DNA of 64,000 nt from Pseudovibrio denitrificans JCM 12308 (lineage in GTDB: Bacteria > Pseudomonadota > Alphaproteobacteria > Rhizobiales > Stappiaceae): NCBI RefSeq assembly GCF_001310815.1, contig NZ_BAZK01000004.1, positions 248,001 to 312,000 on the forward strand. Reading direction: 5' to 3'. The translations under genes were made by a program, and so were the position numbers. Of this stretch, positions 29,373 through 38,793 are shown one piece after another. The stretch's first letter is position 1; each line of letters opens with the position of its first letter. The notes beneath the pieces were generated by a model. The model had not been told where the DNA came from, did no database searches, and saw nothing but the letters and a program-made list of their open reading frames with translations.

Positions 29373-29538
29373 CCAGCGGGACCGCCCACCGCAAACCAGC
29401 ACCTGCGGCCACTATCGAAATAAAGAGTGAAGGCGACCCATCTGATCCTGATTAAAGCTGAACGGGTTTCATCGGCAGTTATTAAGCGCAGCCTGTTTTA
29501 ATTGCCGGGAAACACCTGAGCCAACCGGAAGGTCGCCC

Positions 29539-29859
29539 ATGCCAATGTTCTCCATGGACAATATGCGCAAGCTGAAGAAGTTCAATTCTTTGGCCACCGG
29601 GAAATCATGGAAGATGTTTATCGCCTTCAATGCGGAGGCCATGTCTGACGGTGCGATTTCCAAAAAGAACAAGCAGCTCATTTCACTCGCCGCCGCGCTC
29701 ACCACCCAATGCCCGTATTGCATCGAGATCCACCGCGAGAACGCCAAGGTCTGTGGCGCCACGGATGCCGAGCTCGCCGAAGTGGTTTTCATCGCTGCGG
29801 CCATCCGCGCCAGCAGCGCTATCACCCACGGTACGCACCTGATTGACCACGATGAGTAA
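29539..29859 (+). CDS. Carboxymuconolactone decarboxylase/AhpD-like protein
   Basis: This 106-residue helical protein has the AhpD core CPYCIEIHRENAKVCGA with two redox cysteines (CxxC) and a nearby His. These act in alkylhydroperoxide reduction in AhpD and are a peroxidase-type motif in the wider CMD family. The start is MPMFSMDNM with GGAAGG upstream. Trimeric assembly is typical of the family. The partner reductase is not visible here. Confidence 0.87.
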   Translation: MPMFSMDNMRKLKKFNSLATGKSWKMFIAFNAEAMSDGAISKKNKQLISLAAALTTQCPYCIEIHRENAKVCGATDAELAEVVFIAAAIRASSAITHGTHLIDHDE

Positions 29860-29967
29860 GCCCGCGCAGGGGGATAAGGTCTGATCGGGTACTACGTGAC
29901 CGTTTCGGGAAGAACGCAGAAAATCCCTAAAGAACGCAAACGAACGCACAAAACAACGCAAAGCAAA

Positions 29968-29995
29968 AAAGGCTCCGGATCGCTCCGAAGCCTTT
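29968..29995 (-). terminator. Rho-independent terminator of uup
   Basis: A 12-bp stem with one mismatch (AAAGGCTCCGGA / CTCCGAAGCCTTT) has the run TTTTTTGC on the minus strand, which fits an intrinsic terminator at the end of uup. The plus strand side has fewer T's. Confidence 0.7.
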
Positions 29996-30021
29996 GCAAA
30001 TACTCTAGTTATAAGAAGAAG

Positions 30022-31836
30022 TTAGCCCTCGTCGGCCAGCATCTCCAGCTCCAGCCACTCTTCTTCCAGCGCGCCAAGCTCCTCCTGAAACTTCCCAATC
30101 GCGTTCGTCACTTTATGAAAACGATCCGGATTGGAAGAAAACAGGTTCGGGTCTTCTAACTCTTTCTGAGCCTTGGCAATTTTCGCTTCCAGCTTTTCCA
30201 TCTCACCCGGAATGGCTTTCAGACGGTGCGCCTGCGTGAAGTTGAGGCCAGACTTCTTATCCTCCTTCTTCGCAGCAGCAGGGGCAGGGGACTTATCCTC
30301 CTTTGCCGGCTTGTCGGCTTTGGCTGCTTTACGCGCCTGCACACCTTCACCGCGTTGGCGCACCATATCGGTGTAACCGCCCGCATACTCACCCCAATTG
30401 CCGCTCTCATCTTCCATGGTGATCACGCTGGTACAAATGCGATCAAGGAAATCACGGTCGTGGCTCACAAGCAGAACAGTGCCGGGATAATCAGAAATCA
30501 GCTCCTGCAACAGATCCAGCGTTTCAAGGTCCAGATCGTTGGTCGGCTCATCGAGCACCATCAGGTTGGAAGGCGCAGCCAGCGCACGCGCGAGCAACAG
30601 GCGTCCCCGTTCCCCGCCAGAAAGCACACGCACAGGGGTGCGCGCTTGCTCTGGCTTAAACAGGAAGTCCTTGAGATAACTCATGACATGCTTGGAGGTG
30701 TCGCCCAGAATAACCATGTCTCCGCTGCCACCTGTCATGGCGTTGACGAGCGTATCATTCGGGTCAAGCTTCTCGCGCTTCTGATCCAGCGTGATCATCT
30801 GCAGGTTAGCGCCAAGGCGCACAGTGCCCGTATCTGGAGCCAGCTCGCCGGTCAGCATTTTGAGCAAGGTGGTCTTGCCAGCACCGTTCGGCCCCACAAA
30901 GCCGATCCGGTCTCCGCGCAAAATGCGGGTGGAGAAATTCTTGACGATCGGGCGCTCTTCATAGGTCTTGCCGATGCCCTTGGCTTCAGAAACCAGCTTG
31001 CCGGAGATATCCCCCTCAGTGGCGGCCATCTTCACGGTGCCTTGCGGGCCCTTGTGCTCCTTGCGCTTCTGACGCAGCTCAGCCAACTCCCGCACCCGGC
31101 GCATGTTCCGCTTACGACGCGCCGTCACGCCATAAACCATCCAATGCTCTTCCTGCCGGATCTTCTCGTTCAGCCTGGATTGCTCTTTTTCTTCCTCTTC
31201 AAAAACCTTGTCCCGCCACTCTTCAAACTTGGCAAACCCCTGGTCCATGCGGCGGGAGATACCCCTGTCGATCCAGTAGGTTACGCGAGAGAGGTTTTCT
31301 AGAAAACGACGGTCGTGCGAGATCAGAACAATGGCAGACTTCATCTGCTTCAGCTCAGATTCCAGCCATTCAATCACGGGAAGGTCCAGATGGTTGGTCG
31401 GCTCGTCCAGCAACAAAATGTCCGGCTCCGGCGCCAACGCCCGCGCAATTGCCGCCCGTTTCGCCTCACCACCAGAAAGCGTCGCCGGATCTTCATCCCC
31501 GGTCAGGCCCAAAATCTCCAATAAGTATTTTGCCCGGTATTGATCATCGCCCGGCGCCAGTCCACCTTCAGCGTAGGCAAGCACGGTTGGGTACCCGGAA
31601 AGATCAGGTTCTTGCGGCAGGTAGCGAATTGTCCTCCCTGGCTGCAAAAAGTACTCCCCCTTATCCGGCTCTGTGAGCCCGGCGGCAATTTTCAGCAGTG
31701 TCGACTTGCCAGACCCGTTCCGACCAACTAAGCAGATCCGCTCGCCTTCCCCGACTTGCAGCTCTGCACCCGAAAGAAGAGGGGTCGTCCCAAAGTTAAG
31801 GTGTATGTCTCGCACATGAAGAAGCGGTGGTGCCAT
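30022..31836 (-). CDS. uup: ABC-F family ATPase, Uup type
   Basis: This 604-residue soluble protein has two ABC domains and no membrane segments. The first Walker A is GRNGSGKST (about 38-46) and the signature LSGGEAKR; the second Walker A is GPNGAGKTT (about 318-326) and the signature LSGGERGR. An inter-domain linker (HWMVYGVTARRKRNMRRVRELAELR) and a C-terminal coiled coil (LEAKIAKAQKELEDP) complete the Uup layout. Uup acts on ribosomes and branched DNA/precise excision of transposons; the exact role here is inferred. It is divergent from the opp operon. Confidence 0.9.
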   Translation of the reverse strand: MAPPLLHVRDIHLNFGTTPLLSGAELQVGEGERICLVGRNGSGKSTLLKIAAGLTEPDKGEYFLQPGRTIRYLPQEPDLSGYPTVLAYAEGGLAPGDDQYRAKYLLEILGLTGDEDPATLSGGEAKRAAIARALAPEPDILLLDEPTNHLDLPVIEWLESELKQMKSAIVLISHDRRFLENLSRVTYWIDRGISRRMDQGFAKFEEWRDKVFEEEEKEQSRLNEKIRQEEHWMVYGVTARRKRNMRRVRELAELRQKRKEHKGPQGTVKMAATEGDISGKLVSEAKGIGKTYEERPIVKNFSTRILRGDRIGFVGPNGAGKTTLLKMLTGELAPDTGTVRLGANLQMITLDQKREKLDPNDTLVNAMTGGSGDMVILGDTSKHVMSYLKDFLFKPEQARTPVRVLSGGERGRLLLARALAAPSNLMVLDEPTNDLDLETLDLLQELISDYPGTVLLVSHDRDFLDRICTSVITMEDESGNWGEYAGGYTDMVRQRGEGVQARKAAKADKPAKEDKSPAPAAAKKEDKKSGLNFTQAHRLKAIPGEMEKLEAKIAKAQKELEDPNLFSSNPDRFHKVTNAIGKFQEELGALEEEWLELEMLADEG

Positions 31837-32221
31837 TAAGCCAGTCTTTCCAGATTCCTGAAGCAGCGCATTTCAACGCTAGGAGTAGATTTGTTGCTAG
31901 TGCTCTACCACAAATGAGCTGAGGTTAAAGTTTTTTGCCACGCCTGTGAAAAAATGGGGGCGAGAAACCTCGAGCGTCATAGTGACGCGATTGGAAAAGA
32001 TTCAGCAACGGAACTTGAAATAAAAGTTCGAATTTGAGCTAAGTTTAGAAATAATACTTCCATAAACGTTTATTATTCAAATAAGAGATTAAAATAATCT
32101 CCGATTGCGAGGAAATTTTGATCCCTCGACACTTGCTATAATAACGCAACAGTGAAATGTTGCTGCGAACTGCCAGTCTCCAAATCTGGCGGAATGTAAC
32201 TTGAGGAGAGGGGAGATCTGT
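31837..32221. promoter_or_regulatory. Divergent promoter region of uup and oppA
   Basis: This 385-bp AT-rich region holds a good -10 element TATAAT at 32137-32142 for oppA, 80 bp before its start. The segment 31975-31990 contains CGTCATAGTGACG, a short perfect dyad (CGTCA-TAG-TGACG). No gene is present. A GGAGAGGGGAG ribosome site precedes the oppA ATG. Confidence 0.5.
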
Positions 32222-33808
32222 ATGATCAAGTCCATTCGTATGTCAGCGCTAGCTGCAGCTCTTGTGGCTGCTACTTCGCTATCTGCTGCGGCTGAAACCG
32301 TTTACAACCGTGGTAACTCCGCTGACCCGGAAACTCTTGACCAGCATAAGACATCTACTACCTACGAAGCTCACATCCTGCGTGATCTTTACGAAGGTCT
32401 TGTTGCTTACAACGCGAAGGGCGAAATCATCCCTGGCGCGGCGGCAAGCTGGACTGTTTCTGACGATGGTCTGACATACACATTCAAGATGCGTGACGAC
32501 GCGAAATGGTCAAACGGCGACCCAGTTCTTGCTGGTGACTTCGTTTACTCTCTGCGCCGCATCATGAACCCAATGACCGGTGCGAAATACGCAAACGTTC
32601 TCTACCCAATCCTGAATTCCGAAGCCGTTAACAAAGGCGACATGGAAGGTGAGAAGCTCGGCGTTAAAGCAATTGATGACAAAACTCTTGAAATCAAGCT
32701 GCACGCTCCAACTCCTTACTTCATCCAGCTGCTGGCGCACCAGTCCGGTCTTCCAGTACACCCAGCATCCGTTGAAAAGTATGGTTCTGACTTCGTTAAG
32801 CCGGAAAACATCGTAACCAACGGCGCATTCGTTCTGTCCAGCTTCGTTCCTAACGATGCAGTGACCGCAGTTAAGAACCCACATTTCCATGATGCAGCAA
32901 ACGTTGCTCTGGACAAAGTTAAGTTCTACCCAACTGAAGACCGTGGTGCAGCTCTTCGCCGCTTCCAGGCTGGCGAACTGGACACCAACAACGACGCTCC
33001 ACTGGAGCAGATCGAGTTCATCCGCAGCGAGCTGGGTGACCAGTTCAAAGTAGCGCCTTACCTGGGCACCTACTACTACGCGCTGAACCACGAATCCGAA
33101 GCTATGAAAGACCCTGATGTACGTCAGGCTCTGTCCATGGCAATCGACCGTGAGTTCCTGGCAGAAGACATCTGGGGCGGCACCATGGTTGCTGCATACT
33201 CCCTCGTGCCTCCAGGAATCGACAACTACGGCGAACCAGCATACTCTTCCTGGGCAGAAACTGACCTGCTCGACCGTGAAGAAGAAGCTAAGAAAATTCT
33301 TGAGTCCAAAGGTTACAACGAGAGCAACCCTCTGAAGGTTGAAATCCGTTACAATACCTCTGAGAACCACAAGAACACTGCTGTTGCGATCGCAGACATG
33401 TGGAAGCCTCTTGGCGTTGAAGTGTCCATGCTGAACACTGACACCAAGACCCACTACGCACACCTGCGTGACCGTGGTGATTTCGACGTTGCTCGTGCAG
33501 GTTGGATCGGTGACTACTCCGACCCACAGAACTTCCTGTTCATGACCGAAAGCGACAACACCGGCTTCAACTACGCTCGCTATGAAAACCCTGAGTACGA
33601 TGCACTCATGGACGAAGCAGCAGTAACTGTTGACCTTGAAAAGCGCGCAGAAATCCTGAAGAAAGCTGAAACTATCTTCATGCGTGACCTGCCATTCCTG
33701 CCTTTGATGTACTACGGCTCCAAGAACCTTGTTTCCGATAAGGTTTCTGGTTTCGAATCCAACCTGTTGGACGTGCATCCAAGCCGCTTCGTCAAGATTA
33801 ACAAGTAA
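32222..33808 (+). CDS. Oligopeptide ABC transporter substrate-binding protein (OppA-like)
   Basis: This 528-residue periplasmic protein of family SBP_bac_5 has a signal peptide ending SAAA-ET. It has the family opening NRGNSADPETLDQHKTST, the EGLVAYNAKGEIIPGAA pocket strand and the long RQALSMAIDREFLAEDI helix. Codons such as GTT, GCT and AAC are more uniform than elsewhere, as in highly expressed genes. I chose the ATG at 32222 (GGGGAG upstream). It is the first gene of the peptide importer and is followed by an intercistronic hairpin. Confidence 0.93.
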   Translation: MIKSIRMSALAAALVAATSLSAAAETVYNRGNSADPETLDQHKTSTTYEAHILRDLYEGLVAYNAKGEIIPGAAASWTVSDDGLTYTFKMRDDAKWSNGDPVLAGDFVYSLRRIMNPMTGAKYANVLYPILNSEAVNKGDMEGEKLGVKAIDDKTLEIKLHAPTPYFIQLLAHQSGLPVHPASVEKYGSDFVKPENIVTNGAFVLSSFVPNDAVTAVKNPHFHDAANVALDKVKFYPTEDRGAALRRFQAGELDTNNDAPLEQIEFIRSELGDQFKVAPYLGTYYYALNHESEAMKDPDVRQALSMAIDREFLAEDIWGGTMVAAYSLVPPGIDNYGEPAYSSWAETDLLDREEEAKKILESKGYNESNPLKVEIRYNTSENHKNTAVAIADMWKPLGVEVSMLNTDTKTHYAHLRDRGDFDVARAGWIGDYSDPQNFLFMTESDNTGFNYARYENPEYDALMDEAAVTVDLEKRAEILKKAETIFMRDLPFLPLMYYGSKNLVSDKVSGFESNLLDVHPSRFVKINK

Positions 33809-33823
33809 TCTTTAACGCGACAG

Positions 33824-33864
33824 AAAATGCCAGTCATGCAGGATAGCTCATGGCTGGCATTTTT
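33824..33864 (+). terminator. Intercistronic hairpin between oppA and oppB
   Basis: AAAATGCCAGTCATG pairs with CATGGCTGGCATTTT (one G-T pair) and is followed by a T-run. It would stop part of the transcripts after the binding protein gene and protect its mRNA, giving the high SBP to permease ratio that such transporters need. Confidence 0.75.
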
Positions 33865-33913
33865 GTGAACTATCGGTAAATAAAAACGATAAACAACTGG
33901 AGAAGCAAGGCCC

Positions 33914-34837
33914 ATGTTACGCTATGTCCTGAGCAGATTGCTCAGCGCGATACCGACCTTGTTCTTGATCATTACCATTTCCTTCTTCCTTATGCGCGTA
34001 GCGCCAGGTGGTCCGTTCGATCTCGAACGTCCACTGGAAGCAAAGGTCATGGAGAACCTGAACAAGATTTACAATTTGGACAAACCTCTTTGGGAACAGT
34101 ACCTCATTTATCTCAAGAGCGTATTGTCCGGTGATTTTGGTCCAAGTTTCTTCTTCCGAGATTTCTCGATCAATGAACTTTTCGCCCAAAGTCTTCCAAT
34201 CTCCATGCAGCTCGGTCTTTCCGCACTGGCACTTGCCTTGGCTGTTGGTGGGTTTTTGGGGGTTATCGCAGCACTGCGCCAGAATAAAGGCGTCGACTAC
34301 TCTGTGATGGCCGTTGCGACACTCGGGGTGACCATCCCGAACTTTGTTGTGGCACCAATTCTGACACTCATACTGGGTGTTCATTATGGTTGGCTTCCTG
34401 TTGGGGGCTGGGGCGGGGGCGCCTTCGTCAACATGGTTCTGCCTGTCGTAACACTGGCTCTTCCGCAGATTGCTGTTGTTGCACGCCTGACCCGTGGTTC
34501 CATGATCGAAGCACTGCGTTCTAACCACGTCCGTACTGCACGCGCCTATGGCCTGTCCGGATACACCGTCGTTGTCGTTCACGCTCTGCGTGGCGCGATC
34601 CTGCCGGTTGTTTCCTACCTCGGCCCTGCAGCTGCAGCTCTGCTGACTGGTTCCGTGGTTATCGAAACCATCTTCGGTATTCCGGGCATTGGACGTTACT
34701 TCGTACAGGGCGCTCTGAACCGTGACTACACACTCGTTATGGGTACCGTAGTGGTCGTCGCCTGTTTCGTCATTATCTTCAACCTCATCGTGGATCTGCT
34801 TTACGCAATGCTTGATCCTCGCGTGCGTTTTGACTGA
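33914..34837 (+). CDS. Oligopeptide ABC transporter permease (OppB-like)
   Basis: This 307-residue inner-membrane permease has six helices. The N-terminal signature MLRYVLSRLLSAIPTLFLIITISFFLMRVAPGGPFD is typical of OppB/DppB, and the EAA loop lies near NHVRTARAYGLS. It starts 105 bp after oppA, past the hairpin, with a GGAG-containing ribosome site. Confidence 0.93.
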   Translation: MLRYVLSRLLSAIPTLFLIITISFFLMRVAPGGPFDLERPLEAKVMENLNKIYNLDKPLWEQYLIYLKSVLSGDFGPSFFFRDFSINELFAQSLPISMQLGLSALALALAVGGFLGVIAALRQNKGVDYSVMAVATLGVTIPNFVVAPILTLILGVHYGWLPVGGWGGGAFVNMVLPVVTLALPQIAVVARLTRGSMIEALRSNHVRTARAYGLSGYTVVVVHALRGAILPVVSYLGPAAAALLTGSVVIETIFGIPGIGRYFVQGALNRDYTLVMGTVVVVACFVIIFNLIVDLLYAMLDPRVRFD

Positions 34838-34848
34838 GGACGTAGTTT

Positions 34849-35976
34849 ATGAGTGTTACCTCCGACCAGCTGACAGAAGCCCCAAAAATGGGCCGCTCGC
34901 TGTGGGATGACGCCCGTGATCGTCTTCTCGCAAACAAAGCAGCAGTGACCTCTTTGATCGTGCTGGCAGTGATCACACTGCTGTCCATCATTGGCCCAAT
35001 GCTGTCTCCGCACCCATATGATCAGGTTTATCGCGACTACGTGAAGACACCTGCGAGCCTGGAAGCTTATCCGAAGCAAGATGAGATCCAGCCTGCTTTT
35101 GAAAAGATCGTAAAGCGTGCTCGTATGACCATCGAAAGCTATGAGCTGACCGATGGCAAGGTGACTGCAACCGTTACATCCCGCCGTAAGCTGGATGAAC
35201 GGTACGCACGTTACTTCGACCGTTCCGACCTGTTCGAAAGCGCTGCAATTACCAACATCTCTGCTGACAAGAAGAGCGCAACTGTAACTGCTGATATTCA
35301 GTACATGCACTTCTATTTCGGTACCGATGCAAACGGCCGTGACATGCTCACCCGTACGTTGATTGCAGGTCGTGTGTCCCTGACCATCGGTCTGCTGGCA
35401 ACCTTCGTTGCGATCAGCATCGGCGTATTCTGGGGTGCTGCTTCCGGTTACTTCGGCGGCAAAGTCGATCTGGTGATGATGCGTGTGGTAGACATCCTCT
35501 ACTCACTGCCATTCATCTTCTTCGTGATCATGCTTGTTGTGTTCTTTGGACGTAACTTCATCTTGATGTTTATCGCCGTAGGCGCGGTGGAATGGCTGGA
35601 TATGGCGCGTATTGTTCGCGGTCAGACCCTGTCCATCAAACGTCAGGAATACGTTCAGGCAGCAGAAGCTATGGGTGTAGAAGGTGGCGGTATTCTGAAG
35701 CGTCACATCATTCCAAACACTCTTGGCCCAGTGGTTGTTTACATGACCCTGCTGGTGCCAAAAGTGATCCTGCTGGAAAGCTTCCTGTCCTTCCTGGGCC
35801 TTGGTGTTCAGGAACCAATGACCTCTTGGGGTGTGTTGATCTCCGAAGGTGCGCGTAACCTGCAAGGTGCAGCATGGATGCTGGTGTTCCCGGCAATCTT
35901 CCTCACCTCCACATTGTTCGCGCTGAACTTCATCGGCGACGGTCTGCGCGATGCGCTTGACCCTAAGGATCGATAA
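34849..35976 (+). CDS. Oligopeptide ABC transporter permease (OppC-like) with extra periplasmic domain
   Basis: This 375-residue permease partners OppB. Beside the usual HFYFGTDANGRDMLTRTL motif and the EAA loop (VQAAEAMGVEGGGILKRHIIPN), it has an insert of about 100 residues between the first helix and the motif (roughly residues 50-155: YPKQDEIQPAFEKIVKRAR, then LTDGKVTATVTSRRKLDERY, and further). The insert is soluble and probably periplasmic. Typical OppC has no such domain, or a shorter one, and it may contact the binding protein (inference). Confidence 0.88.
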   Translation: MSVTSDQLTEAPKMGRSLWDDARDRLLANKAAVTSLIVLAVITLLSIIGPMLSPHPYDQVYRDYVKTPASLEAYPKQDEIQPAFEKIVKRARMTIESYELTDGKVTATVTSRRKLDERYARYFDRSDLFESAAITNISADKKSATVTADIQYMHFYFGTDANGRDMLTRTLIAGRVSLTIGLLATFVAISIGVFWGAASGYFGGKVDLVMMRVVDILYSLPFIFFVIMLVVFFGRNFILMFIAVGAVEWLDMARIVRGQTLSIKRQEYVQAAEAMGVEGGGILKRHIIPNTLGPVVVYMTLLVPKVILLESFLSFLGLGVQEPMTSWGVLISEGARNLQGAAWMLVFPAIFLTSTLFALNFIGDGLRDALDPKDR

Positions 35977-35985
35977 GAGGGCAGA

Positions 35986-37617
35986 ATGAGCAAGATTAAC
36001 GAAAACACTGTTCTCGAAATCGACAACCTGAAAGTTGATTTCGAAACCAACACCGGCATGGTTCACGCGGTTAAAGGCGTGAACATCCACGTGGATTCCG
36101 GCGAGACAGTCGCAATTGTGGGTGAGTCTGGTTCTGGTAAATCCCAGACCATGATGGCAGCCATGGGTCTGTTGGCAGGCAACGGCATCACGCATGGTGA
36201 AGTCCGTTACCGTGGCAACAACATCCTCGGCTCCTCCATTCGCAAGCTCAACAAGATCCGTGGTGCGAAAGTCACCATGATCTTCCAGGAGCCGATGACC
36301 TCTCTGGATCCGCTTTACACCATTGAACGCCAGCTCTGTGAGCCAATGGTCGAGCACGGTGAGTACACCTGGGCAACCGCGAAGAAACGCGCGGTTGAAC
36401 TGCTCGAACTCGTTGGCATCCCTGAGCCAGCTCGTAAGGTGAAAGCATACCCATATGAGATGTCTGGCGGTCAGCGTCAGCGTGTCATGATCGCAATGGC
36501 GCTCGCAAACGATCCGGATATCCTGATCGCGGATGAGCCAACCACTGCGCTCGACGTGACCACGCAGGCTCAGATCCTTGAGCTGATGGCAGATCTTCAA
36601 AAACGCCTCGGCATGGCAGTTGTGTTCATCACCCACGATCTGGGTATCGTTGAGCGCATCTCTGACCGTGTGTACGTGATGAAGTCTGGTGAGGTTGTTG
36701 AAGAGGGCAACACCAAAGAGATCTTTGGTAACCCACAACACGACTACACCAAGATGCTGCTGGATGCAGAGCCAACCGGTTCTAAAGCTGTTGTACCTGA
36801 CAGTAACCCGATTGTTCTGGATGCAAAGGACGTGCGCGTTGAGTTTGAAACTGAAACAGGTTTCCTCAAGCCAAACCACGTTCTGCGTGCTGTAAACGAC
36901 ATTTCCATGGAAGTGCGTGAAGGCCAGACCCTCGGCATCGTGGGTGAATCCGGTTCCGGTAAGTCCACTCTGGGCCGCGCAGTCCTTCAGCTTCTGCCAA
37001 CTGCAGGTGGTCGTGTTGTTTACCTCGGTAACGATATCACCGGTGCAACCAAAAAGAAGATGCAGCCGCTTCGTAAAGAAATGCAGCTGATCTTCCAGGA
37101 TCCATTCGGTTCCCTGTCTCCACGTATGACCGTGGGCCAGATCATCACCGAAGGTCTGCTGGTGCATGAGCCTCAGCTCTCAGCGAAAGAGCGTGATCAG
37201 CGGGCGATCCAGGCGCTTGAAGAAGTGTCCATGGACCCGGCAATGCGCAACCGCTACCCACACGAGTTCTCCGGTGGTCAGCGTCAGCGTATCGCGATTG
37301 CACGCACCATGATCCTCAATCCAAAGCTTGTTGTATTGGACGAACCAACCTCCGCGTTGGACCGTACTGTACAGAAACAGGTGGTGGAGCTGCTGCGTAA
37401 CCTGCAGAAGGAACATGGCCTGACCTATCTCTTCATCTCTCACGATCTGGCAGTGGTTCGCGCCATGTCCGATACCGTGATGGTGATGCAGAAAGGTGAA
37501 GTGGTTGAAAAGGGACTGGCAGAAGAGATCTTCTCCAGCCCGAAAGAAGACTACACCAAAGAACTGCTTGCAGCGGCGGCTTTGAAGCAGCATAAGCCAG
37601 GCAATCAAATCTTCTGA
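35986..37617 (+). CDS. Oligopeptide ABC transporter, fused ATPases (OppDF-like)
   Basis: This 543-residue protein holds both ABC halves in one chain. The first Walker A is GESGSGKS (near 46-53), the first signature SGGQRQR and Walker B ILIADEP; the second Walker A is GESGSGKST (near 323) with a second signature FSGGQRQR and Walker B LVVLDEP. It would energise peptide import as an intramolecular dimer, in place of separate OppD and OppF. It ends the operon, just before a strong terminator. Confidence 0.92.
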   Translation: MSKINENTVLEIDNLKVDFETNTGMVHAVKGVNIHVDSGETVAIVGESGSGKSQTMMAAMGLLAGNGITHGEVRYRGNNILGSSIRKLNKIRGAKVTMIFQEPMTSLDPLYTIERQLCEPMVEHGEYTWATAKKRAVELLELVGIPEPARKVKAYPYEMSGGQRQRVMIAMALANDPDILIADEPTTALDVTTQAQILELMADLQKRLGMAVVFITHDLGIVERISDRVYVMKSGEVVEEGNTKEIFGNPQHDYTKMLLDAEPTGSKAVVPDSNPIVLDAKDVRVEFETETGFLKPNHVLRAVNDISMEVREGQTLGIVGESGSGKSTLGRAVLQLLPTAGGRVVYLGNDITGATKKKMQPLRKEMQLIFQDPFGSLSPRMTVGQIITEGLLVHEPQLSAKERDQRAIQALEEVSMDPAMRNRYPHEFSGGQRQRIAIARTMILNPKLVVLDEPTSALDRTVQKQVVELLRNLQKEHGLTYLFISHDLAVVRAMSDTVMVMQKGEVVEKGLAEEIFSSPKEDYTKELLAAAALKQHKPGNQIF

Positions 37618-37623
37618 AATGAG

Positions 37624-37653
37624 AAAACCCCGGTGCTATGCGCCGGGGTTTTT
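37624..37653 (+). terminator. Rho-independent terminator of the opp operon
   Basis: AAAACCCCGG pairs with CCGGGGTTTT, extended by TG/CG pairing, with the loop CTATG. It ends in TTTTT 7 bp past the stop of oppDF. Because both ends have A/T runs it can also serve the convergent DUF2000 gene. Confidence 0.9.
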
Positions 37654-37671
37654 GCTTTGGTGCTCTGAGGT

Positions 37672-38124
37672 TTACCTTAGAAGCTTTAATGACCCCACCA
37701 GTGAACGTACCAGTTTGCTGGGACCACAAAGCCCGATCCCATCGATCTTCTCGCTCTTAAGGGCCTGTGTCGGCACCAACGCTTCATAGTCTGCGAACGT
37801 ATGAATGGATCTGGCAAAGGCAGGAAAGACAACCAGTGTCATCTCATCAAGGCGTGCAGCAGACTTCTCCAGGACCACGCGCATCTGATCGCCATTGGCC
37901 TGAAGAATGGGCACAGGGCGATCTGCACTGCTCTTGTAAGATGCGCCGTCGCCGTCTGTGAGGGTGACACCTCCAAGCCCTACATTCTCAGTTCCGATCC
38001 CGACAGATATGGCACCCACAGTGTTGGCGAGCCAGCCAACGGGCAAGTCAGGATCCACCACAACAGCAAGCCGCAAATCCTGCTCACCTCGCAACGGCTG
38101 CTTTTCGATTTGATTCATAAACAT
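37672..38124 (-). CDS. DUF2000 family protein
   Basis: This 150-residue cytoplasmic protein has the DUF2000 pattern: LRLAVVVDPDLPVGWLANTVGAIS near the start, DRPVPILQANGDQMR in the middle, and GIGLCGPSKLVRSLVGSLKLL at the end. The family is related to PTH2-type folds; its role is unknown. AGGAGG lies four bases upstream of the ATG at 38124. It is divergent from the Lrp-type regulator at 38259 and may be its target. Confidence 0.8.
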   Translation of the reverse strand: MFMNQIEKQPLRGEQDLRLAVVVDPDLPVGWLANTVGAISVGIGTENVGLGGVTLTDGDGASYKSSADRPVPILQANGDQMRVVLEKSAARLDEMTLVVFPAFARSIHTFADYEALVPTQALKSEKIDGIGLCGPSKLVRSLVGSLKLLR

Positions 38125-38202
38125 ACTACCTCCTGTTCAGAGGATAGTATCTGGACGAGTAGAGGCGATCTGATCTATTTTGACTGGTAATGAGTTTCAA
38201 GT

Positions 38203-38217
38203 GGGTAGAGTCTACCT
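38203..38217. promoter_or_regulatory. Lrp/AsnC operator candidate, copy 1
   Basis: GGGTAGAGTCTACCT contains the inverted repeat GGTAG-AGT-CTACC. A second copy begins 31 bp downstream, about three helical turns, so both face the same side of DNA. Such spacing fits binding of an Lrp-type multimer. Confidence 0.6.
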
Positions 38218-38233
38218 GTACTGGCGTCTAATT

Positions 38234-38248
38234 GGGTAGGGTCTACCT
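38234..38248. promoter_or_regulatory. Lrp/AsnC operator candidate, copy 2
   Basis: GGGTAGGGTCTACCT differs from copy 1 by one base. It lies 11 bp before the ATG at 38259, so binding would block its own gene's translation start region and transcription. Confidence 0.6.
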
Positions 38249-38258
38249 GAAATGGAGA

Positions 38259-38753
38259 ATGTCGTTGGCGAAGAATGCAATGCAAAAGCAAGCTGTTCAG
38301 TTGGATGCCGCAGATAAGAAGATCCTGCGGGTTCTTCAAAAGGAAGGGCGTCTCTCCAACACAGAGCTTGCTGAAAAGGTGGGAATGTCCACGTCGCCGT
38401 GTTGGAGACGTGTCAGACGACTGGAACAGGAAGGAGTGATCAGCGACTACTCAGCTCGGTTGGATCGCCGAACCCTCGGCTTTGGTGTGCTTGTCATTGT
38501 CACCATCCAGATAGATGCACACAACGTGGAGCAGGCTGTCGAGTTTGAAGAAGCAGTGCTGAAGCTTGAGCAAGTCATTGCCTGCTACTCTGTCGGCGGC
38601 GGAGTGGACTTCGTGCTTCAGGTTGTCTGTGAGGACCTGGACGCTTATGCAGAGTTCTCCATGAACACTCTGCGGCGCTTGCCGGGCATCAAAGCCATGG
38701 AAAGCAACTTTGTGCTGAAAGAGCTAAAACCGCTCACCGGATGGCCAATCTAA
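38259..38753 (+). CDS. Lrp/AsnC-family transcriptional regulator
   Basis: This protein of about 164 residues has an N-terminal winged helix (LDAADKKILRVLQKEGRLSNTELAEKVGMSTSPCWRRVRRLEQEGVI) and a RAM ligand-binding domain from VLVIVTIQIDAH. The start is unsure: ATG at 38259 or 38280 are both possible, and a TTG lies at 38232. The gene is divergent from DUF2000 and has two operator-like palindromes just upstream. Amino acids or peptides are typical effectors. Confidence 0.9.
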   Translation: MSLAKNAMQKQAVQLDAADKKILRVLQKEGRLSNTELAEKVGMSTSPCWRRVRRLEQEGVISDYSARLDRRTLGFGVLVIVTIQIDAHNVEQAVEFEEAVLKLEQVIACYSVGGGVDFVLQVVCEDLDAYAEFSMNTLRRLPGIKAMESNFVLKELKPLTGWPI

Positions 38754-38793
38754 GCGCACGCTTGTCAGAAAGGCCATCCGTTATGAGTATCGC

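Noticed and set aside
32510..33778. 422-residue open frame antisense to oppA
   Set aside because: Codon-bias shadow of a highly expressed gene.
35503..37167. 554-residue open frame antisense to the opp genes
   Set aside because: It overlaps oppC and oppDF, which carry full ABC motifs; the reverse frame is Cys/His-rich noise.
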